Shown here: positions 19,739 through 29,014 of the stretch, piece by piece | Position numbering within the stretch: the first letter of the stretch is position 1 | How the letters are laid out: every line of letters begins with the position of its first letter | From: Leptospira biflexa serovar Patoc strain 'Patoc 1 (Paris)' | GTDB lineage: Bacteria; Spirochaetota; Leptospiria; Leptospirales; Leptospiraceae | Direction: 5' to 3' | Assembly (NCBI RefSeq): GCF_000017685.1 | Contig: NC_010843.1 | Location: 186,001-250,000, forward strand | DNA length: 64,000 bases | The notes under the pieces: generated by a model | Databases searched by the model: none | Seen by the model: the letters and a program-made list of their open reading frames with translations, nothing else | What the model was told of the DNA's origin: nothing | Position numbers and translations under genes: made by a program

Positions 19739-19820
19739 TCGCTTTTTTAGAAAGCTGGGATTTTTTAGAAAAAAAGATTAGGCAAATGGAAAGGTGCCGT
19801 TAGGCTTTGAGGAGAAATTT

Positions 19821-20027
19821 ATGTGGTTAAAACTTGGCGAATCGGAAGTGATCAATTTGGACTATGTGGCATCGATCAAAAAAAATCCAAACCAACCTTC
19901 CATTGAAATCATTTACCAAGATTTAAACAATGTAAAATCCCTTCCCTTCCCAGGCAAAGACGAACGTGATCGTGCTTTTAAAGCCATATTGGAAAACCTT
20001 TCGCGAATGAAATTATACTTTGAATGA
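19821..20027 (+). CDS. Small hypothetical protein
   Basis: 68 residues from ATG 19821, which has GGAG 6 nt upstream; an upstream in-frame ATG at 19794 has no such site. The sequence (MWLKLGESEVINLDYVASIKK...) is a short beta-meander with a C-terminal helix, similar in shape to small PH-like/DUF regulatory modules, but I recognise no family. It sits 3 bp upstream of the nucleotidyltransferase gene and is probably co-transcribed. Confidence 0.6.
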   Translation: MWLKLGESEVINLDYVASIKKNPNQPSIEIIYQDLNNVKSLPFPGKDERDRAFKAILENLSRMKLYFE

Positions 20028-20030
20028 ACT

Positions 20031-20816
20031 ATGGAATTTGAAGCACTGAACCCAAATCTCTATGCATTAGTATTGGATGAACTCGAAATCATCCCTTCCA
20101 CCAAACCATACCAAATTTTATTTTATGGTTCGAGAGAACGTGGGGATTACCACGCTGATTCCGATTTAAATTTTTACCTTGTGGCGCATTCCACAGACCA
20201 AATGAAATCCCAATTCATCGATTCCATTTCCAAAGCCTTACAGAAATTAGAAGATGTGGCACCTGTGAATATGATTGCTGGTGATGCCGATTCATTGCGA
20301 CACCGCTTAAAAATTTCGGAACCAGGCTCGGTTCAACTTCTCGAAGCCTCTTCTGTTTTTTTTGGAGAAGGGATTTTTGAAGACCTAAAAGCGGATTGGG
20401 ACAAATGGAAACAAAGAGAGATCCCAAAATCCGACCTCATCCAATACCTTGAAAAACGAATTCGATTTTTCAAACAACAAGTCACTCGCAGTGTGAAAGA
20501 TGAGATCGCACAATTGGAACGGATCACCACTCTTACCTTACACATTTGGGCCTTACAAAATATCGAAGACCTCACTCATATTGAACTTTTGAAAATGGAC
20601 ACTCCTGACCAACTGGTTCCCCTCTTTACCAATTTGTACAGAAAGGAATTGGAAGCTCCGATTTGGGAACTCCTTGAATTACAAACAAAGGTGAGGCGCC
20701 TAAAAGTTGACATCCGATGGAAACGAGAAGTTTCCCGAGAAGACATTCACGAAACCAAATACAAACTCATCTCGTTACGAAACGACGAAGAGTTTATGAT
20801 GAACCTCTGGGCATAA
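20031..20816 (+). CDS. Nucleotidyltransferase-domain protein
   Basis: 261 residues. The N-terminal part carries the pol-beta-type signature FYGSRERGDYHADSDLNFYL (Gly-Ser, then Asp-x-Asp), which binds Mg-NTP. The remaining ~150 residues are helical, like the HEPN/HI0074 partner module but in one chain. Family members add nucleotides to antibiotics, tRNAs or proteins (MNT toxin-antitoxins); the target here is unknown. No separate HEPN toxin gene is adjacent, so a MNT-HEPN pair is not supported unless the C-terminal half plays that part. Confidence 0.75.
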   Translation: MEFEALNPNLYALVLDELEIIPSTKPYQILFYGSRERGDYHADSDLNFYLVAHSTDQMKSQFIDSISKALQKLEDVAPVNMIAGDADSLRHRLKISEPGSVQLLEASSVFFGEGIFEDLKADWDKWKQREIPKSDLIQYLEKRIRFFKQQVTRSVKDEIAQLERITTLTLHIWALQNIEDLTHIELLKMDTPDQLVPLFTNLYRKELEAPIWELLELQTKVRRLKVDIRWKREVSREDIHETKYKLISLRNDEEFMMNLWA

Positions 20817-20879
20817 CTCAATTCTAAAATCAAATTGAAAAACGAATCATCCAATTTGATGCTACGATACAAAACAAAC

Positions 20880-21407
20880 TCATTTACCAAACTCAGACAA
20901 AAAGGATTCATACCCTCTTTCCTTCAGTTTTGATTTGGGAATAAATTCCATCGAAGCCGAATTCATACAATACCGTTTGCCAGTGGGTTTGGGACCATCA
21001 TCAAACACATGCCCTAAATGCGAGTCACCGAGTTTTGACCTAACTTCTGTTCGGCTCATTCCATAAGATTGGTCTTCGATTTCGACTACGTTTGCCTTTA
21101 CCAGAGGTTTGGTAAAACTAGGCCAACCTGTTCCTGATTCAAATTTATCTTTTGAGCTAAAAAGTGGTTCTTTGGAAACGATATCCACATAAATCCCTTC
21201 TTCATGGTTGTTCCAATACTCATTTTGAAAGGCTGGTTCCGTATCGTCTTCCTGCGTTACACGGTATTGTAAATCAGTGAGTTTTTTTCGTAATTCTGGA
21301 TTTTCTGGCTTTTTTTGACTCTCTTTGGCTGTCGGAGAACAAACAAAACCAAACAACATAGAAAATACCACCACAGAAAGGAACAAAAAGGGTAAGTTTC
21401 GTTTCAT
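20880..21407 (-). CDS. msrB: Peptide-methionine (R)-S-oxide reductase, exported
   Basis: 175 residues. The N-terminal hydrophobic signal ends LFGFVC and is followed by a polar linker, so the enzyme is probably a lipoprotein facing the periplasm. The MsrB core shows [22 protein letters not shown] and the catalytic Cys147 in RYCMNSAS. The two CxxC zinc motifs usual in MsrB are absent: the first position reads VDIV. It therefore belongs to the zinc-free class. It reduces Met-R-sulfoxide in oxidised envelope proteins; the thiol donor is not encoded nearby. Confidence 0.92.
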   Translation of the reverse strand: MKRNLPFLFLSVVVFSMLFGFVCSPTAKESQKKPENPELRKKLTDLQYRVTQEDDTEPAFQNEYWNNHEEGIYVDIVSKEPLFSSKDKFESGTGWPSFTKPLVKANVVEIEDQSYGMSRTEVRSKLGDSHLGHVFDDGPKPTGKRYCMNSASMEFIPKSKLKERGYESFLSEFGK

Positions 21408-21476
21408 GAAAGTTAGACTACCAAAGATTTTATTTTTTACTTTCTTTTATACGAAAATCCTTTCGTCTAAGGAGTC

Positions 21477-23138
21477 ATGCAGATCGCTCCATTGCCTAAA
21501 AATGAGGCCGCAAGGCTTTCCGCGCTAAAAGGTCTTGAGATTCTCGACACTCCGGAAGAGGAAATGTTCGATGAGATCACAAAACTTGCTTCCATGATCT
21601 GCCATGCACCCATATCCCTTGTGAGTCTCATTGACGAAACGAGGCAATGGTTCAAATCCCATCATGGCCTGAAGGCCAGAGAAACTCCTAGGTCGCTTGC
21701 TTTTTGTTCCCATGCCATTTTAGGGGATGAGTTATTCATCATACCCAATGCAAAATCTGACAATCGTTTTAAAAACAACCCCCTCGTCAACGGTGACCCG
21801 AATGTAATCTTTTATGCAGGGATCCCACTTGCATTAGATGACCAAATCAAACTGGGTACCCTTTGTGTGATCGATAACAAACCAAGGGAATTGAACGAAG
21901 AACAAATGCAGATGTTACGCCTACTTGGAAAACAAACCGTTCGCCTGCTCCAAATGCGGAAAGACCGAGATAAGTTAGAAATCGAAAAAAAATCAGCAGA
22001 AAGAGCGACTGCCGCCAAAAGAGATTTTATCGCTGCCATTAGCCACGACATTCGGAATCCTCTCAATTCACTCCTAGGAATGTCAGAGATGATCAAAGAC
22101 CAACCCATTACAGAAGTTGTGCATTCGTATGTGGACCATATTAAAAACGCAGGAGAAGTGATTTTAAATTTGGTGAATGATACGATCGAACTTTCTCGTC
22201 TGGAAGAAAATGCATCTGTATTGAATAATGAATGGTTTCACTTGAGCCAATGTTTGGCGGTCTATGACAATTTTTTTAAACAAGAAACCAAACGTAAAAA
22301 AATCGAATTCCATTTAAAAAATGAAATATCCGAAACTGTCTTTTTATTAACGGACAGGCGAAAACTTGAAAAAATCATTTGGAATTTAACCACAAACGCA
22401 GTGAAGTTTACCCACCATGGGTCAGTATACTGCCATGTTTTCTTAGAAACCAAAGCAGATGAAAATGCAAATCTTATCATCCAAATCAAAGATACGGGTC
22501 CTGGGATTTCACCAGAGATCAAAGACCGTCTATTCCAAAAGTACAATGAATTCCTTCCAGAAGGCTGTGAAATTTCAGGTTCTGGGCTTGGGTTATCGAT
22601 CGTCAAACTTTCGTTAGAAGAAATGAATGGAAACATCCACGTGACTTCAACACTCGGGGAAGGCAGTACCTTCGAAGTGAAAATCCCGATTGTTTGGAAA
22701 CGAGATGAATTGTCTTCCGCAAAGGCGATGGATGAGGCAAAAAAAGCAGCACACATCCCTGAATTTTTGAATCGCAAAAAAGTACTCATTGCTGATGACA
22801 ATGAACTGAACCGTAAGGTTTTAAAAAACTACCTGCGTCCACTCCCCTTTGACATTACGGAAACGAATAATGGGATCGAAACCGAAAGGATCCTTCTGTC
22901 CGAATCCTTTGATATCGCCTTTCTCGACATAGAGATGCCCGGAAAACATGGAACGGAAATTGCTAAATCCATTTCTGCAATGAAAATCCATCCCATTCTC
23001 TTTGCCTGCACGGGTTTGTGTATGCCTGAGGAGAAACAACAGATCCTGAGTTCTGGTTTTGAGTATTTTATGCCAAAACCCTATCTGAAAGAAGAACTCT
23101 ACGCCCACCTGACCGAAATCGCCAAAATTCACCCCTAA
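21477..23138 (+). CDS. Hybrid sensor histidine kinase (GAF-HisKA-HATPase-REC)
   Basis: 553 residues, cytoplasmic. GAF domain ~1-160 (starts LPKNEAARLSALKGLEIL, typical of GAF-first kinases), a short coiled coil, HisKA with His in AAISHDIRNPLNSLLG (~186), HATPase with N-box NLTTNAVKF and G-boxes DTGPGIS and GSGLGLSIV, then a C-terminal receiver domain with the phospho-acceptor in AFLDIEMPGKHG and Lys in MPKPYLKEE. There is no transmembrane segment or output domain, so a phosphorelay to another protein is expected. No Hpt or partner regulator lies beside it. Confidence 0.93.
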   Translation: MQIAPLPKNEAARLSALKGLEILDTPEEEMFDEITKLASMICHAPISLVSLIDETRQWFKSHHGLKARETPRSLAFCSHAILGDELFIIPNAKSDNRFKNNPLVNGDPNVIFYAGIPLALDDQIKLGTLCVIDNKPRELNEEQMQMLRLLGKQTVRLLQMRKDRDKLEIEKKSAERATAAKRDFIAAISHDIRNPLNSLLGMSEMIKDQPITEVVHSYVDHIKNAGEVILNLVNDTIELSRLEENASVLNNEWFHLSQCLAVYDNFFKQETKRKKIEFHLKNEISETVFLLTDRRKLEKIIWNLTTNAVKFTHHGSVYCHVFLETKADENANLIIQIKDTGPGISPEIKDRLFQKYNEFLPEGCEISGSGLGLSIVKLSLEEMNGNIHVTSTLGEGSTFEVKIPIVWKRDELSSAKAMDEAKKAAHIPEFLNRKKVLIADDNELNRKVLKNYLRPLPFDITETNNGIETERILLSESFDIAFLDIEMPGKHGTEIAKSISAMKIHPILFACTGLCMPEEKQQILSSGFEYFMPKPYLKEELYAHLTEIAKIHP

Positions 23139-23155
23139 CCCGGCTTGGATGGTTC

Positions 23156-23178
23156 AGGTATTTTTACCTTTCTTTTTT
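23156..23178 (+). terminator. Short intrinsic terminator after the hybrid kinase gene
   Basis: AGGTA-TTTT-TACCT followed by TTCTTTTTT, 17 nt after the kinase stop codon. The stem is only 5 bp, but the T-tract is good. Confidence 0.5.
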
Positions 23179-23207
23179 AGGCCGTTTTTTTATTGTATCC
23201 TATTTCC

Positions 23208-24797
23208 ATGACTAAGAATGACACCGAAGTTGGAAATGACTTCCAATCCTTCGGATTACGTCCTGAAATACTACAAGGAATCACTGAAGCAGGCTTCGAA
23301 TCACCAAGCCCTATCCAAAAACAAGCGATTCCGCTCGTATTGGAAGGAAAAGATTTAATCGCACAAGCGCAGACCGGTACCGGAAAAACTGCAGCTTACG
23401 GACTCCCCTGTTTGAACCGAATCAAAGTGGAAGATGGCATGCAAGTGCTTGTCCTCACACCCACTCGGGAACTTGCATTGCAAGTATCAGATGAATTGTT
23501 CAAATTGGGAAAACATTTAGGAATCAAAACCACCACGATTTACGGTGGAAGTTCCTATTCTAAACAAATCACTCAAGTGGCAAAAGGTGCCCAAGTTGCT
23601 GTTGCAACTCCTGGCAGACTCCTTGACCTATTAAAAGGTAAGGAACTTAAAAATTTCAAACCATCAATGGTGATTTTAGACGAAGCAGATGAAATGCTTG
23701 ATATGGGATTTATGGATGATATCGAATCCATCTTTAACTTACTTCCCACCAAACGCCAAACATTATTATTTTCTGCAACAATGCCCGAACCAATTAAAAA
23801 ATTGGCGAGTAAATACCAAACGCACCCAGCTCACGTAAAGATTGCTGCCACAGAAAAATCTTCTAAAAACATCGAACAAGTGTACTACATAATCGATGAA
23901 GCAGAACGAGAAATTGCTGTCGTACGAATTTTGGATTATGAAAACCCTTTTAAGGCAATCATCTTTACCAAAACGAAAAAAGAAGCAGATGATCTCAAAT
24001 CAACCTTAAGTTTCAAAGGATATCCGGTAGAGGCTCTTCACGGAGACCTAAACCAAAAACAAAGAGAACAAGTTTTAAAAAGCCTACATGATGGCCGAGT
24101 CAAAATCCTCGTGGCGACAGATGTTGCGGCACGCGGACTCGATGTAAAAGATTTGTCTCTTGTGATCAACTACCACCTTCCTTTTGATAGCGAAAGTTAT
24201 ACGCACCGTATTGGTCGTACTGGCCGCGCTGGAAAGTCAGGGAAAGCTGTGACTCTTGTCACAACAAGAGAATCAAGAGCCCTTCTACGACTCAAAGGGA
24301 CTTCGGGAACCAACTTAACGATTGCTGCCCTTCCAACAAAAAAAGAAGTACACCTAAGTCGTGAAGAGGACTTTTTAAAGAAAGTTGTAGATACCGAAAT
24401 CCATGCAGATGCGGAAGCAGTGTTGGAAAAACTTTTGAAGTTAGAGGACAAACGTTCGATTGCTTTAAAACTCCTTTCCAAAATGCTCGACAATACCAAA
24501 ATCAGCGGGCCTGAAAAAATTGGAAAAACCCCAGCCGAATGGAGCGAAATGCCTCCTGGTGGTGGATCTGGTGGAAGACGCCGTCGTGATGATGGGGGCG
24601 GATCAGGTGGTGGTCGCGGTGGTTACCGTGGCGCTCGGTCCAATAGTGATCGCAGTGAACGTAGTGACCGCGGAGACAGAAAAGAACGTGGTGGAGAAAG
24701 TAGTAGTCGCCGTGCGAGCACCCCAGCTTCTAAAAAAGAAGGTGGAGTGTATGTGAAAGCGGCTGGGAAAAAAACTCAGCGTTTTCGAAACAAGTAG
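23208..24797 (+). CDS. DEAD-box ATP-dependent RNA helicase with RGG-rich tail
   Basis: 529 residues from ATG 23208 (an upstream in-frame TTG at 23193 is less likely). The motif set is complete: Q motif, AQTGTGKT (I), PTRELA (Ia), DEAD (II), SAT (III), HRIGRTGRAG (VI). A C-terminal tail (~445-529) is Gly/Arg/Ser-rich with GGG, RGG and SDRSERSDRGDRK repeats, an RNA-binding tail like those of CsdA/RhlE-type helicases. Likely roles are cold adaptation, ribosome assembly or RNA turnover. It converges with the CFA-synthase-like gene, the two coding ends overlapping by 22 bp. Confidence 0.95.
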   Translation: MTKNDTEVGNDFQSFGLRPEILQGITEAGFESPSPIQKQAIPLVLEGKDLIAQAQTGTGKTAAYGLPCLNRIKVEDGMQVLVLTPTRELALQVSDELFKLGKHLGIKTTTIYGGSSYSKQITQVAKGAQVAVATPGRLLDLLKGKELKNFKPSMVILDEADEMLDMGFMDDIESIFNLLPTKRQTLLFSATMPEPIKKLASKYQTHPAHVKIAATEKSSKNIEQVYYIIDEAEREIAVVRILDYENPFKAIIFTKTKKEADDLKSTLSFKGYPVEALHGDLNQKQREQVLKSLHDGRVKILVATDVAARGLDVKDLSLVINYHLPFDSESYTHRIGRTGRAGKSGKAVTLVTTRESRALLRLKGTSGTNLTIAALPTKKEVHLSREEDFLKKVVDTEIHADAEAVLEKLLKLEDKRSIALKLLSKMLDNTKISGPEKIGKTPAEWSEMPPGGGSGGRRRRDDGGGSGGGRGGYRGARSNSDRSERSDRGDRKERGGESSSRRASTPASKKEGGVYVKAAGKKTQRFRNK

Positions 24798-25846
24798 TGG
24801 CTCACAAACCACTCTTCTCCGTTTCGATAACCCCATAACTCAGCACAGGCGAGAAAGAAAACTTTCCAATAAACAAACCATTTGGTTTTTTCTTTTTCGC
24901 CGTAAGTATTCGCAAGGATAGGCATTAGTTTGTCCTTGTTTTCAATCATATTCTCATACCAAGCTTCCGATGTTCTCGCATAATGGGTTCCATTGACCAC
25001 CCAGTGGTTTTCAATGAGAAAGTCCTTTTGGAAGTATAAAAACAAATCATCCGACGGCATCTGCCCACCTGTAAAAAAATACTTCGCCATCCAATCGGTT
25101 TCATCAATCACTTCAAACGGGTATGCAAATTCTTTATGAGTGAAGATATGTACAAAAAACTTTCCATCGGCCACAAGAAACTTAGATAATTTCTCAAAGA
25201 GTTTTTCGTAGTTTTTCATATGCTCTAACATTTCCACAGACACGATGCGATCGAATTTGTCTTTTGTGGTAAAATCATTCATGTCCTTCGTGATGATGGT
25301 TAGATTTTTTAAACCCCGCTCTTTGGCACGTTTGTCGATGAATTCTTTTTGTGTACGCGAATTGGAAACACCTGTCACCTTACATTTTGGAAATTTTTCC
25401 GCTATGTAGAGAGAGATACTGCCCCAACCACAACCTAGATCCAAAACCTTCATCCCATTTTTGATTTCCGCACGTTCTACTGTGATGCGTAACATCTCTT
25501 CTTCCGATTCAGCAAACGTTGTATCCAGTGTTGGCCAATAGCCAGACGAGTATTTCATCCTTGGTCCCATCACATAAGTGAAAAAATCACTAGGGACTTC
25601 GTAGTGTTGTTCATTTGCCGCATCGGTGTGAACTGCAATGGGTGAATTTTTAAGAGAGTTCACATAGTTCATTTTATGTTCCAGTTGTGCGGTCACATTT
25701 TCCTTTCGCTCTTGTTTGATGCGAAGGGTAAGCAGTTGGCGGATCCGAAACCGAATGAGCCAATCAGGGAAAATATCCTTTTCCAAAAGTGAGTTGATAC
25801 TCAAAGAAGATGACTCTTCTTTTTGGTTAGAATCAGTGAAATTCAT
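24776..25846 (-). CDS. Cyclopropane-fatty-acyl-phospholipid synthase-family methyltransferase
   Basis: 356 residues. SAM-binding VLDLGCGWGSIS, then the family's EMLEHM motif and FFVHIFTH. The N-terminal region EQHYEVPSDFFTYVMGPRMKYSSGYW is the typical CFA-synthase substrate motif, with KYSSGYW matching the usual YSCAYF loop. The enzyme methylates an unsaturated acyl chain of a membrane lipid (cyclopropane or methyl-branched/furan-type product). ATG 25846 follows AAGGAT. It is the last gene of a three-gene unit with DUF1295 and an SDR. Confidence 0.9.
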   Translation of the reverse strand: MNFTDSNQKEESSSLSINSLLEKDIFPDWLIRFRIRQLLTLRIKQERKENVTAQLEHKMNYVNSLKNSPIAVHTDAANEQHYEVPSDFFTYVMGPRMKYSSGYWPTLDTTFAESEEEMLRITVERAEIKNGMKVLDLGCGWGSISLYIAEKFPKCKVTGVSNSRTQKEFIDKRAKERGLKNLTIITKDMNDFTTKDKFDRIVSVEMLEHMKNYEKLFEKLSKFLVADGKFFVHIFTHKEFAYPFEVIDETDWMAKYFFTGGQMPSDDLFLYFQKDFLIENHWVVNGTHYARTSEAWYENMIENKDKLMPILANTYGEKEKTKWFVYWKVFFLACAELWGYRNGEEWFVSHYLFRKR

Positions 25847-25862
25847 GTTTTATCCTTTTTAA

Positions 25863-26681
25863 TTAATGTTTGGGAAACCAAGGGAAAAATGCATTTGTGG
25901 TGCGCATGTATTCGCGAAATAAATCCCCTTTGGACTGAAGGGAGTATTTCTCAGCAAAAGGGACACCGGATACAAATCGTAACAATACAAACATAAAGAG
26001 TGGAGAAAAAAATGAACCCATTGCTTCCGGGGATGAAAGGATGGGGATCACTCCGATCCCAAGCCAAATCACCCATTCAAAAAAATAATTGGGGTGTCTC
26101 GTGTACTTCCAAAGACCGATATTGCACACCTTGCCTTTGTTTGTCGGGATGGACAAAAATCGATGTAAGTCGCGGTCAGCGATGGTTTCACCCACCACGC
26201 CAAACACAAATAAAGTCCAACCAATCCAAACCATAAGAGTTCCATTCGGGCCAAAAAGTCCTGTGTTTGGGAATAAAGACCAGTGCGAAGCAAAGTAAAA
26301 GGGAGAGGAAAGGAGTAATGCGAGGAATCCTTGTAAGAGGAAAACATTCGTAAACATCTTCGAGTGCACTTTGTCACCATAGTCTTTCCGAAACCCAGCA
26401 TAACGTTTGTCTTCTGGGTGGTTTGTACGAATGCGAGTGAAATAAAGAAACCCAGACAACCGTAGTGCCCAAATCCAAACCGGGATGAGGACAGCTAACT
26501 TCGCAAACCAGTTCCCTGATCCAAAGAAAGAAAGTACGGTGGCTATGCCCGCAATCACAAGCCCCCAACCCACATCAATCACGGCATAATTGTCACGGGT
26601 TTTTCCCCAAAACCACATAAGGGTCATAAAACAAAAAGTGAAGATAACGGCCGTTAGATACGGAATGAATATATTGTCCAA
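25863..26681 (-). CDS. DUF1295 / steroid-5-alpha-reductase-like membrane protein
   Basis: 272 residues with about seven hydrophobic segments. The C-terminal signature LWKYTRHPNYFFEW marks the DUF1295 branch of the isoprenylcysteine methyltransferase/steroid reductase fold. The start is TTG at 26681, with GAGGA 10 nt upstream. It is encoded between an SDR and a CFA-synthase-like methyltransferase, a neighbourhood known from bacterial gene sets that modify unsaturated fatty acids after CFA-type methylation. Probable role: membrane-bound reductase of a lipid intermediate. The exact reaction is not established. Confidence 0.85.
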   Translation of the reverse strand: MDNIFIPYLTAVIFTFCFMTLMWFWGKTRDNYAVIDVGWGLVIAGIATVLSFFGSGNWFAKLAVLIPVWIWALRLSGFLYFTRIRTNHPEDKRYAGFRKDYGDKVHSKMFTNVFLLQGFLALLLSSPFYFASHWSLFPNTGLFGPNGTLMVWIGWTLFVFGVVGETIADRDLHRFLSIPTNKGKVCNIGLWKYTRHPNYFFEWVIWLGIGVIPILSSPEAMGSFFSPLFMFVLLRFVSGVPFAEKYSLQSKGDLFREYMRTTNAFFPWFPKH

Positions 26682-26715
26682 GTGGGATTTTCCTCTACCT
26701 TGGTTTAGACGGAGT

Positions 26716-27525
26716 TCAATGTGTTTTGAAGTCGTCGTAGAGTTTTTTATAGAGAATTTTTTCTAAAAACTTGGGAGAGAAAAATCGCATCCATTCCAAA
26801 AACTTTCCACTCAAGTTGAAGGTCACAAGCCTTGCTTCTTTGTCTTTGGCAACGGCCATGAGTACATGGGCCACTTCCTTAGCCGACTTCCGTTTGCCCT
26901 TTGCGGGAGCCTCGGAGAGAACCTTCCCCTCTGCATCCAGACCCGATGTGCGAAGTGCCGTATCAGTATACGGAACACAAACAAGAGAAACACCAATCCC
27001 TAGTTCGATACTTTCAATCCGAAGTGACTCGAGTGCGGCATGAAGTGCGGACTTGGATGCGGAGTATGCGGCACGCCCTGGCACACCGTACAAAGCGGAA
27101 ACAGTGGAAGTGGTCACGATATTCCCTTTGGCCTTAGAGACGAGGGGGAGAAGTCCACGGATGAATTGCACTGGTCCAAAAAAATTCGTCGCAAAGGTTT
27201 TTTGGTACACCTCCATCGATAAGGAATCAAATCGTCCATGCGCCGTAATCCCTGCATTATTAAAAAGCACATCCACTCGGTCCACTCGTTGTACAATCCA
27301 ATCAATGGCATCCCGAACGGAACTCGGATCGGAGAGGTCACAAGTGACACGATGGAGGATACAATCTTTGTGTTTTGACTTGGGTTCGGCGATATCACCT
27401 GCCCTTCGCGCCAAAAGGACCAATTGGCAAGGGTAAATGGCAAGTTCTTCGAGTAAGGCGTTGCCAATCCCACTCGAAGCACCGGTGATCACTACGACAC
27501 TATCGTTCCAAAATTCTTTTTTCAT
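26716..27525 (-). CDS. Short-chain dehydrogenase/reductase (lipid cluster)
   Basis: 269 residues from ATG 27525, preceded by GAAGGGTG. The longer open frame to 27741 adds 72 residues that run under the divergent gene and look non-coding. TGASSGIG at ~11-18, NNAG, and YSASK are intact; the sequence VCVPYTDTALRTSG is like DltE/YqjQ-type SDRs. The C-terminal helix (FSPKFLEKILYKKLYDDF) may associate with the membrane. First gene of the SDR-DUF1295-CFA unit; likely NAD(P)H oxidoreductase in lipid modification. Confidence 0.88.
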   Translation of the reverse strand: MKKEFWNDSVVVITGASSGIGNALLEELAIYPCQLVLLARRAGDIAEPKSKHKDCILHRVTCDLSDPSSVRDAIDWIVQRVDRVDVLFNNAGITAHGRFDSLSMEVYQKTFATNFFGPVQFIRGLLPLVSKAKGNIVTTSTVSALYGVPGRAAYSASKSALHAALESLRIESIELGIGVSLVCVPYTDTALRTSGLDAEGKVLSEAPAKGKRKSAKEVAHVLMAVAKDKEARLVTFNLSGKFLEWMRFFSPKFLEKILYKKLYDDFKTH

Positions 27526-27617
27526 AACACCCTTCTCGCTAGATTCCCACTCGACAAAGGAATCGTAAGGCAAAGGATCTGACGAGTGAATTTTCGTATA
27601 AGGTGGCTTGCGAATCG

Positions 27618-28640
27618 ATGAAAAACAAAGTATGGGAAATCCAAGGGAATTTTGGAATCCAAAACCTGAAACAAACAGAACGTGATGTATCGGAAACACT
27701 TGCTCCCAAAGAAGTTCTTGTTCGCCTAACAGCGACTTCACTCAATTATCGTGATTATTTAATGGTGATTGGGACCTATAACCCAAGGCAAAAACTCCCT
27801 CTAATCCCCTGTTCCGATGGAGCGGGAGTTGTGGAAGCCGTAGGATCAGAGGTCTCAGTTTGGAAAAAAGGTGACAGAGTCCTTCCCATCTTTGCCCAAA
27901 AGTGGACCGATGGTGCACCCAATATGGACAATCTCCGTTCCACACTTGGTGGCCCAAATGACGGTTGTTTGGCGCATTACGGGACATTTGCAGAGGAAGG
28001 CCTTGTGGCCACTCCAAGCCACCTAACAGACAAAGAAGCAGCTACCCTTGGTTGTGCCGGCCTTACGGCTTACAATGCAGTCGTGAATTTTGGAGGGATC
28101 GAACCAGGAAGTGACGTACTTTGCCTTGGCACTGGTGGGGTTTCTTTGTTTGCCCTACAATTTGCCAAGATGATGGGAGCTCGTGTCATCATCACTTCTT
28201 CCAGCGATGAAAAATTGGAGCGTGCCAAAGCATTAGGTGCTGATGAAACCATCAACTATAAGACAAAAGCCAATTGGGAACGTGATGTCAGAAAACACAC
28301 CAAGATGGCAGGAGCCGACCTCATCATTGAAGTCGGTGGCGCTGGCACCATGCCAAAATCCATGATGAGTGTAAAACCATACGGAACAATCGCTCTCATC
28401 GGAGTACTTGCTGGTGGTGAATCCAGTTTGTCCCTTTACCCGATTCTCATGCAAGGTGTCAAAGTGCAAGGTGTCATCGTAGGCAGTCGCAGTGACTTTG
28501 TCCGCATGAACCGAGCCATCGAGCACAACAAAATGAAGCCAGTTGTGGACAAAGTGTTCGGTTGGTCAGAAGTTCCAGAAGCCTTAGAGTATTTACAAAC
28601 GGGAAAACATTTTGGGAAAGTGGTGGTGAGTTGGGAATGA
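27618..28640 (+). CDS. NAD(P)-dependent medium-chain alcohol dehydrogenase / quinone oxidoreductase
   Basis: 340 residues from ATG 27618; a GTG five codons earlier is possible. MDR fold: [13 protein letters not shown] in the N-terminal catalytic domain, cofactor site [20 protein letters not shown], then GVLAGG. The family's structural zinc cysteines are missing, so it groups with zinc-free quinone-reductase-like MDRs. Divergent from the SDR lipid unit with 92 bp between the start codons; possibly shares its promoter region. Confidence 0.9.
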   Translation: MKNKVWEIQGNFGIQNLKQTERDVSETLAPKEVLVRLTATSLNYRDYLMVIGTYNPRQKLPLIPCSDGAGVVEAVGSEVSVWKKGDRVLPIFAQKWTDGAPNMDNLRSTLGGPNDGCLAHYGTFAEEGLVATPSHLTDKEAATLGCAGLTAYNAVVNFGGIEPGSDVLCLGTGGVSLFALQFAKMMGARVIITSSSDEKLERAKALGADETINYKTKANWERDVRKHTKMAGADLIIEVGGAGTMPKSMMSVKPYGTIALIGVLAGGESSLSLYPILMQGVKVQGVIVGSRSDFVRMNRAIEHNKMKPVVDKVFGWSEVPEALEYLQTGKHFGKVVVSWE

Positions 28641-28714
28641 AGGAGGAGCACCTGTTTTTAGTGGCGAGCGCCAAGGTTTGTTTACCTCGCCAGAGCAGAG
28701 CAATCGTTTGATAA

Positions 28715-29014
28715 AAAATCCTTAATTTTCAGAAAATTCAACAAATTGGCATTTTAAAAAACTTATACAATTCAGTTATCATTACTGATACCGTAAAAAC
28801 TGAATTTGGCGAAAGTATTCCTGATTTTATAAAAATCAAAAACCCTTCCCAAGAATTTTCTGTTAAGTCTCTTGAGCAAATCTTAGATAAAGGGGAAGCA
28901 TCAACGATTGCTTTGGCATTAAAATCTGAGAAGGATTCCATTCCAAATACATCTCTCTTCACCCATCCCCGTCCAATCCCTGGAAAGATTGAACTGCAAA
29001 TCGTTAGCGATTAG
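28715..29014 (+). pseudogene. Degraded DUF3368 (PIN/VapC-like toxin) gene remnant
   Basis: The frame starting after TAA at 28712 reads QQIGILKNLYNSVIITDTV, then EFGESIPDFIKIK, then LDKGEASTIALALKSEKDS. This matches the middle of DUF3368 PIN-like proteins (IGxLxLLxxLY, then LxxGEAEAIALAL). The N-terminal DTSPLI segment with the first catalytic Asp is missing, as is the last third (DDxxxR). After SEKDS the frame becomes unrelated and ends at TAG 29012, inside the 3' end of the YdcF gene. No antitoxin is next to it. Homology is judged by eye. Confidence 0.6.

Noticed and set aside
27526..27741. 72-residue N-terminal extension of the SDR in the lipid cluster
   Set aside because: No SDR homology, poor start context, and it covers the divergent gene's upstream region; ATG 27525 has a ribosome-binding site.
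28638..28700. GGCGAG/CTCGCC hairpin as a good terminator of the alcohol dehydrogenase gene
   Set aside because: The stem is imperfect, the loop is long and there is no T-tract, so it is not listed as a feature.
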